10,207 nucleotides of DNA, from assembly GCA_030592835.1 (NCBI GenBank), contig JAUVIJ010000048.1, positions 1 through 10,207 on the forward strand, given 5' to 3'. Below are positions 6,119-10,207 of the stretch, one piece after another; the first letter of the stretch is position 1; the number at the start of each line of letters is the position of its first letter. The stretch comes from Candidatus Cloacimonadota bacterium. GTDB taxonomy: Bacteria > Cloacimonadota > Cloacimonadia > Cloacimonadales > TCS61. The notes under the pieces were generated by a model. That model saw only the letters and a list, made by a program, of their open reading frames with translations. It did no database searches and was not told the origin of the DNA. The position numbers and the translations under genes are program-made.

Positions 6119-6746
6119 TGCAAGAACCCGCTGATATATCTTGAAATAATATTTCTAAAGCTAAATTTGCCTGCATATTAGCGACAATTCCTACTCTGGG
6201 AGCCATAGGGGAGATCGAACCTGAAGTTTCACTTATTTGATCTCCGCAAATATAGAGATTATCGATTTTCTGAATACCTATAATATCATTTCTACCATAT
6301 CCTGCTAATCCAGAAGCACAGATGACAGGTTTGTCTGGGAATAATGATATCCATTTTTCAATCAGCATTTTCTTCATCACAGCTTTGTCAAAAGCTTCGA
6401 TAAGAAGGTCTGCTTCTCCAAAGATTTGAGATATGTTATCTTCATCAATCTTTATATTATGCATGATATATTCTGAAAAAGGTTGAATTTTTCCCAGGTT
6501 GTGCTTAAGAGCATCGACTTTAAGTTGGCCTACCTGATCAATAAAATACTGTTGTCTGTTTAGATTAGATATTTCGATGATATCAAAGTCGGCAATGATT
6601 AATTTACCTATCCCGACCCGGGCAAGAGAGTAAGCTACATTCGAGCCTAAACCACCTGCTCCCGCTATGCTAACAACAGCTTTTCTTATTTTATCTATTA
6701 AAGCAGGATCATGGTGAGCAAAGAATGCAGATCTGGATTCTTTCAT
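6102..6746 (-). CDS. ThiF family-2 adenylyltransferase (E1-like activating enzyme)
   Basis: This cytoplasmic E1-like enzyme of 214 residues should adenylate the C-terminal glycine of the ThiS/MoaD-like carrier encoded next to it. Visible motifs are the nucleotide-binding loop GAGGLGSN (29-36), 'DFDIIEISNLNRQQY' (53-67, with the D, N and R residues that hold ATP), D120 in 'EAFD', 'CASGLAGYGRND' (143-153) and the closing 'MAPRVGIVANMQANLALEIL'. The short length, 'SGLAGYG' and 'MAPRVGI' fit the ThiF family-2 group rather than classical ThiF or MoeB. In line with this, the paired CXXC zinc motifs and rhodanese domain found in some MoeB relatives are absent. It starts 12 bases after the AOR stop and overlaps the carrier gene by 17 bases. 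The start has only a weak, distant Shine-Dalgarno (GGGAAG inside the AOR end). Confidence 0.92.
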   Translation of the reverse strand: MKESRSAFFAHHDPALIDKIRKAVVSIAGAGGLGSNVAYSLARVGIGKLIIADFDIIEISNLNRQQYFIDQVGQLKVDALKHNLGKIQPFSEYIMHNIKIDEDNISQIFGEADLLIEAFDKAVMKKMLIEKWISLFPDKPVICASGLAGYGRNDIIGIQKIDNLYICGDQISETSGSISPMAPRVGIVANMQANLALEILFQDISAGSCNENID

Positions 6747-6758
6747 GAAAGTTTTGGA

Positions 6759-8942
6759 TTACTTCCCTTGAAAATAGTTTTCCAGTATCTCGATAACTTC
6801 TGGGAAATCTATTCCTAAAGATTTTATTTTTTCAATAGTAGGAACTCCATTATTATCCCATCCTCTGCGAGTATAGACGGCATCACAAAGTTTTTGATAA
6901 GCATCTTCTCTAAATTCACGGGTTTTCTGATGACGTTCTTCAACTGATTTTCCAGTTGGATCCCAATTCCATTTATCTCTTAATTGATTGTCATATCTAT
7001 CTTCTCTGGAAAGATATTCTTCAATTGTAACAGGACCGGCAGAACGGTAGGGAATCTGATCATATTCACGAGTTCCAAATCCCATACGGAAATTAAATAT
7101 TCTCTGGAAGTTGTAAACTCTTTCAGATTGGAGAATTAACTCTTTCTTGTCAATATTCTTTCCAGTAACAGCATTAAAAATATCAACATAATTTTGAACA
7201 TGCTTAGGAACTTTTGCCGGTTCATCAGTTTCAGCGTTATCAGGAGGCTCCACATCATTCCATGGCAACTTGCATAGACCCTGTAAACCAAACCATGTTC
7301 GGAACATTGGAAAGTAGTGGAGAGCTTCTGCTTTATCTGCGAAAGTAGGTATCTGATTATTAACCATGTCCATAAAAATCAACCAGGCTTCATCATGCTG
7401 TGGGCCTTTTAGTGCCAAACCATATCCACCCTGCATTGCTAAGGATTCCTTAGTAACATATTCGGAATATTCCATTCCCTTACATTCCATACCGATATCC
7501 TGCAAGAATTGAGGATCAGCACCAAATTCTTTCACAAATAGCTTTTTCAAACGATGAATACCAAGTCCGATTGTTTTTCCAAAATCTTCACCTTTGGCCA
7601 TTTGATGAAGCATTTCCATTGCTTCTTCACCACAACCGAAGTTTAATTCATGACCACCGGTTCTTTCTTTATTGAGGATACCGTTTTCATAACATTCCAT
7701 TACAAAAGCCATAGCGGTTCCAAAAGATATTGTGTCTATCCCGTATGTATCACAGTAAAAATTGGCTTCAACTATAAAATGAGGATCAAATATTCCCATA
7801 TTTGCACCAAAAGCAGCAGCGGTTTCATATTCAGGTCCATCTATTGATACAATATCACCTTTATAAGGTCCTGTTCTTAAAGTATAACCATCCACACACT
7901 TAGCACATTGCATTGTGCAACCATACCAGCAACCGTCCGGAATTCCCTGAGTAAACATTTCACGCCAGACGGGTGAAGATATCTTCCCTGTTTTTTCATG
8001 TTTTCCAAATTTATAATTATGAGTTGGAAGAAGATCGTAATCATCCATGATTTCTACAAGATGTGCAGTACCTACATGACGCATATCACACTGAGAGTCG
8101 TCATTCTCAAATAGTTCTCTATGATACTCAGCACTTATTCTTTTAATAGCTTCGAGATCTGCAACATTATTGTTATTCACATTTAATTTAGAAAATTTAC
8201 AAACCAGAGCTTTTATTTTTTTCTTTCTAAATAATGTGCCTAATCCACCACGACCGGCTTGTTTCAAACGAGCTACCTTTCTTCTTCTGTCATAGAAAGA
8301 GAAATTTAAACAGCCATAAAAAGAATGTTCGGAAGCAGTTCCGGCAGAAACTGTTGTAATGTTTTTCTTCTCTTGTTCATTGGAAGCGAAAATGTCGCAC
8401 ATCTGCTCTGCAATAAGGTGAGAGTCAATAGCTTCCTCTGGTGCTTCAAAAATTTGAATAATACCATTGTCACCATCAATATAAACAATAACTTCTTTAT
8501 CGGCAATACCTTGAATTTCAATCGCATCCCAACCCGAGAATTTCAGATACGGGCCGAAATAACCACCAACATTACTGTCAACAGGTGCTTCAGTTATAGG
8601 TGAAATTCCACATACTATTGATTTACCAGTTCCCGGATATTGAGTAATTCCACCCATTGCTCCGGCTGCAATAACAATTTCATTTTCGGGAGAATCCCAT
8701 TTTGTATTTTTATTAACTGCATCCCAGAGAAGTTTCAAGTCGAAACCTTTGCCGCCTGTGAAGACATCTTTCATTTCCTGCGTGACAGGTTTTGATTTAA
8801 TTGTATTATTCCCTACATGGACATGAAGAGTTCGATTAGCATATCCCTTTTCTAAGGGTTTTAATTCATATTTAAACTCGGTTAATAATTTGTGAGCTTG
8901 TTTAATTTTTTCAGGATTATAAGGATTTTGATATTTATTCAT
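6759..8942 (-). CDS. Aldehyde:ferredoxin oxidoreductase family enzyme (tungstopterin, [4Fe-4S])
   Basis: This is a 727-residue AOR-family enzyme, which oxidises an aldehyde to the acid (or the reverse) using a bis-tungstopterin and one [4Fe-4S] cluster. The N-domain includes 'GYANRTLHVHV' and 'FTGGKGFDLKLLW' (33-73), 'GTGKSIVCGISP', 'AGRGGLGTLFRKKKIKALV' (229-247), 'DGPEYETAAAFGANMGI' (368-384) and 'YGIDTISFGTAMAF'. Cluster cysteines are C338, C342, C346 and the distant C557 ('GLQGLCKLPW'). The first interval is CX3C instead of the usual CX2C, and an extra C349 follows. The C-terminal 'YTRRGWDNNGVPTIEKIKSLGI' is the family ending. It is longer than the roughly 600-residue archaeal AOR, with extra sequence around 625-680, so it is a distinct subgroup and the substrate cannot be named. 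It overlaps the ferredoxin gene by one base (TAATG) and has AGGAGG 8 bases before its ATG. Confidence 0.95.
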   Translation of the reverse strand: MNKYQNPYNPEKIKQAHKLLTEFKYELKPLEKGYANRTLHVHVGNNTIKSKPVTQEMKDVFTGGKGFDLKLLWDAVNKNTKWDSPENEIVIAAGAMGGITQYPGTGKSIVCGISPITEAPVDSNVGGYFGPYLKFSGWDAIEIQGIADKEVIVYIDGDNGIIQIFEAPEEAIDSHLIAEQMCDIFASNEQEKKNITTVSAGTASEHSFYGCLNFSFYDRRRKVARLKQAGRGGLGTLFRKKKIKALVCKFSKLNVNNNNVADLEAIKRISAEYHRELFENDDSQCDMRHVGTAHLVEIMDDYDLLPTHNYKFGKHEKTGKISSPVWREMFTQGIPDGCWYGCTMQCAKCVDGYTLRTGPYKGDIVSIDGPEYETAAAFGANMGIFDPHFIVEANFYCDTYGIDTISFGTAMAFVMECYENGILNKERTGGHELNFGCGEEAMEMLHQMAKGEDFGKTIGLGIHRLKKLFVKEFGADPQFLQDIGMECKGMEYSEYVTKESLAMQGGYGLALKGPQHDEAWLIFMDMVNNQIPTFADKAEALHYFPMFRTWFGLQGLCKLPWNDVEPPDNAETDEPAKVPKHVQNYVDIFNAVTGKNIDKKELILQSERVYNFQRIFNFRMGFGTREYDQIPYRSAGPVTIEEYLSREDRYDNQLRDKWNWDPTGKSVEERHQKTREFREDAYQKLCDAVYTRRGWDNNGVPTIEKIKSLGIDFPEVIEILENYFQGK

Positions 8943-9364
8943 TAGAAGTGCCTCCTATAAAAGATTTTATCCAATGATTCAGGTATTTCTTCTAAAGAAA
9001 GAGCTCCAGATGGACAGGATTTTACGCAGACTCCGCAAGAAATACATTTGAAAGGAATATCAATTTCAACAATTTGGAATATGGATTGGGTGGGACAAAA
9101 GCCAACGCAAGAGAGACATCCAACACAAGTTTTTTCGTTCAATCTTACAATTCCCTTTGAGTCGCGTTTTAATGCTTCCACAGGGCATACTTTAATACAC
9201 TCACCACATTGGTTACAAACATTGCAAGAAAAACCATTATCAGCTTCTGAAATCTTGATTCTAGATTTAGTTCTATTTTCTTCTTTAAACCATGTTTGGG
9301 AGCATTTCCTTTCACAGGTGCCACAACCTATGCATTTTTCCTTATCCCAGACTAAGACTTTCAT
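8942..9364 (-). CDS. Four-cluster [4Fe-4S] ferredoxin subunit of the AOR
   Basis: This 140-residue protein has 17 cysteines arranged as four CX2CX2CX3C units: 11-14-17-21, 50-53-56-60 (preceded by an additional C47), 80-83-86-90 and 107-110-113-117. The last three end in Cys-Pro, while the first reads 'ERKCSQTW', as in HycB/AorB-type electron-transfer subunits. It should bind four [4Fe-4S] clusters and accept the electrons of the AOR catalytic subunit in the cytoplasm. No signal peptide is present. It is the first gene of the operon, with GGAGG only four bases before the ATG (9369-9373), and its stop shares a base with the AOR start codon, typical of subunits of one complex. There is no flavin or NAD(P)-binding subunit nearby, so the final acceptor is probably free ferredoxin or another cluster protein (inference). 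Confidence 0.93.
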   Translation of the reverse strand: MKVLVWDKEKCIGCGTCERKCSQTWFKEENRTKSRIKISEADNGFSCNVCNQCGECIKVCPVEALKRDSKGIVRLNEKTCVGCLSCVGFCPTQSIFQIVEIDIPFKCISCGVCVKSCPSGALSLEEIPESLDKIFYRRHF

Positions 9365-9412
9365 CTAACCTCCATAGTTTTATTGATTATTTATTAACTG
9401 ATAAGAGTTTCC

Positions 9413-9441
9413 TAAAAAAATTGTAAAATATATGATGTCAA
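9413..9441 (-). promoter_or_regulatory. Possible promoter of the AOR operon (perfect -35, poor -10)
   Basis: On the minus strand a perfect TTGACA stands at 9441-9436, about 72 bases before the ferredoxin ATG. At the standard 17-base spacing the -10 position reads TTTTTA, a poor match. A better hexamer, TACAAT (9425-9420), is too close to that -35. A weak or activator-dependent promoter is possible. I see no sigma-54 motif here. Confidence 0.3.
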
Positions 9442-9459
9442 GGATTTTCGAGACAGGTT

Positions 9460-9473
9460 TTATCTTGTGATAA
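9460..9473. promoter_or_regulatory. Inverted repeat TTATC-N4-GATAA upstream of the AOR operon
   Basis: The perfect five-base arms TTATC (9460-9464) and GATAA (9469-9473) lie about 20 bases upstream of the putative -35 box of the AOR operon. Further TGATAA copies lie at 9399-9404 and 9477-9482. It could be a binding site for an activator, but the arms are short and AT-rich, so chance is a real alternative. Confidence 0.25.
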
Positions 9474-9490
9474 GTCTGATAAAAATATAA

Positions 9491-9526
9491 AAAAAAAGCT
9501 CCAAAATAAAATTTGGAGCTTTTTTT
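9491..9526 (-). terminator. Strong intrinsic terminator, AT-flanked and bidirectional in form
   Basis: The core stem AGCTCCAAA/TTTGGAGCT extends through seven A and seven T bases to 15 pairs (9491-9505 with 9512-9526), with an ATAAAA loop. On the minus strand it follows the stop of the type IX-sorted protein gene by about 13 bases and ends in a run of T. The same symmetry would work for + strand transcripts, but no + strand gene ends here. It separates that gene from the AOR operon promoter. Confidence 0.88.
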
Positions 9527-9538
9527 ATTATCTTAGTA

Positions 9539-10207
9539 TTATTTAGTTATAATCATTTTTCTTGAGTAATTCCCATGATCTGTGTCTAATTGATAGAGAT
9601 AAATTCCTGAAGGAACAGTATTACCATTATTGTCTTTACCGTTCCATGGTTCAAATAATTTCTCGTCTTTTACAATATCCTCGTCTTTGAAGAGAGTTAC
9701 AATTTCTTCTCCTTTAATATTGTATATTATAAGAGTACCAACACAATCATCGTGCATCATATAACTAATTGTAGTATTGGGATTGAAAGGATTAGGATAG
9801 TTCTGATGTAATCCATAAGTTTCAGGAACGGGTGGTGGATCAGGTTCATCTCCACCTTCCGGAACTGTCAGTGAGATTGGTCCGTAGAGGTCAGTATCAC
9901 CATCATCAGATAAACTTTCTATCCCGTACCAATATGTTTCAAGGGCTTCTAATTCTGACTCGTCTACAAAGTAATAATCTGTCGGTTCAGATGTTGTACC
10001 ATCTGGACTTAGGATAAGTTCAACATTGATTTGTTCAGATGCCATTACATCATTATTTAATCCTCTATAAACATTCCATCCAACGTTACCGCTTTCACTG
10101 GCTGTTGTCCAGTGTAATATGGAAGTACCCTCAGTAAAGACGACGTTAAAAGTAGAAAGTTCAACCGGTACTTTATCCTCGCCCCCGATCACAAAGGCTA
10201 AGTCTAA
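9539..10207 (-). CDS. C-terminal part of a secreted protein with type IX (Por) sorting domain; 5' end outside window
   Basis: The frame stays open to the window edge (Leu-Asp-Leu-Ala-Phe precede the internal GTG at 10192), so the gene starts beyond the right end. Counting from that GTG, residues 9-110 form a fibronectin/Ig-like module beginning 'PVELSTFNVVFTEG' with 'LHWTTASESGNVGWNVYRG' and 'YWYGIESL'. A proline-rich linker (112-123) follows, and then a C-terminal sorting domain with 'YGLHQNYPNPFNPNTTISY' (126-144), 'IIYNIKGEEIVTL', 'WNGKDNNGNTVPSGIYLYQL' and a lysine-ended 'RKMIITK'. This FlgD-like domain directs proteins through the type IX secretion system to the cell surface or medium and is normally cleaved. 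The function of the missing N-terminal part cannot be inferred. It is terminated by the hairpin at 9491-9526. This gene gives the best taxonomic hint in the window (FCB group). Confidence 0.92.
   Translation of the reverse strand, partial: LDLAFVIGGEDKVPVELSTFNVVFTEGTSILHWTTASESGNVGWNVYRGLNNDVMASEQINVELILSPDGTTSEPTDYYFVDESELEALETYWYGIESLSDDGDTDLYGPISLTVPEGGDEPDPPPVPETYGLHQNYPNPFNPNTTISYMMHDDCVGTLIIYNIKGEEIVTLFKDEDIVKDEKLFEPWNGKDNNGNTVPSGIYLYQLDTDHGNYSRKMIITK

Noticed and set aside
5882..6181. Open reading frame on the + strand over the ThiS-like gene
   Set aside because: The opposite strand encodes a clear ubiquitin-fold carrier ending in Gly-Gly; the + frame is low-complexity and has no family pattern.

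Overview
The window is AT-rich and carries nearly all of its genes on the minus strand. The clearest clue to its source is the protein fragment at the right edge. It ends in a type IX secretion (Por) sorting domain with the GLHQNYPNPFNP signature, preceded by a 'VPVELSTF...W.TASE' module, an architecture common in the FCB group. Together with a tungsten-type aldehyde oxidoreductase and other anaerobic iron-sulfur proteins, this suggests an anaerobic FCB bacterium. Candidatus Cloacimonadota is my best guess; Marinimicrobia- or Ignavibacteria-like lineages remain possible.

Left part (1-4940). A partial + strand gene (1-333) encodes a repetitive beta-type C-terminus that I do not firmly recognise. 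Converging on it is a minus-strand block, given here in transcription order: a secreted PDZ protein with a probable outer-membrane-type C-terminus (4719-3457), a hairpin with a T-run, a DUF4390-like exported protein (start revised to 3387), an NtrY-like sensor kinase, and an NtrX/NtrC-type sigma-54 activator. The last three overlap. A very good sigma-54 (-24/-12) promoter lies just upstream of the PDZ gene, at the right distance from its Shine-Dalgarno sequence. The simplest reading is a local circuit: the kinase and regulator sense an envelope condition and activate the PDZ gene, with part of the transcription reading through the hairpin into the regulators' own genes.

Middle and right part (4949-9364). 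This is one probable minus-strand operon, in transcription order: a 17-cysteine multi-[4Fe-4S] ferredoxin; a 727-residue aldehyde:ferredoxin oxidoreductase (AOR) family enzyme; a ThiF-family-2 adenylyltransferase; a ThiS/MoaD-like sulfur carrier ending in Gly-Gly; a PpnP (YaiE/DUF1255) nucleoside phosphorylase; and an exported protein with a C-terminal 2[4Fe-4S] domain. A strong intrinsic terminator (4902-4931) follows. The first two genes form an oxidoreductase with its electron-transfer subunit. The ThiF/ThiS pair plausibly supplies sulfur for the tungstopterin dithiolene or for thiamine. The roles of PpnP and of the exported ferredoxin in this setting are unexplained and are among the more interesting points here.

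Right edge (9490-10207). A bidirectional-looking terminator ends the incoming minus-strand gene for the type IX-sorted protein, whose N-terminus lies outside the window. I saw no tRNA, rRNA, CRISPR array, insertion sequence or integrase. No gene-free stretch exceeds 300 bases; the longest are 4720-4948 (promoter and terminator) and 9365-9538 (putative promoter and terminator).
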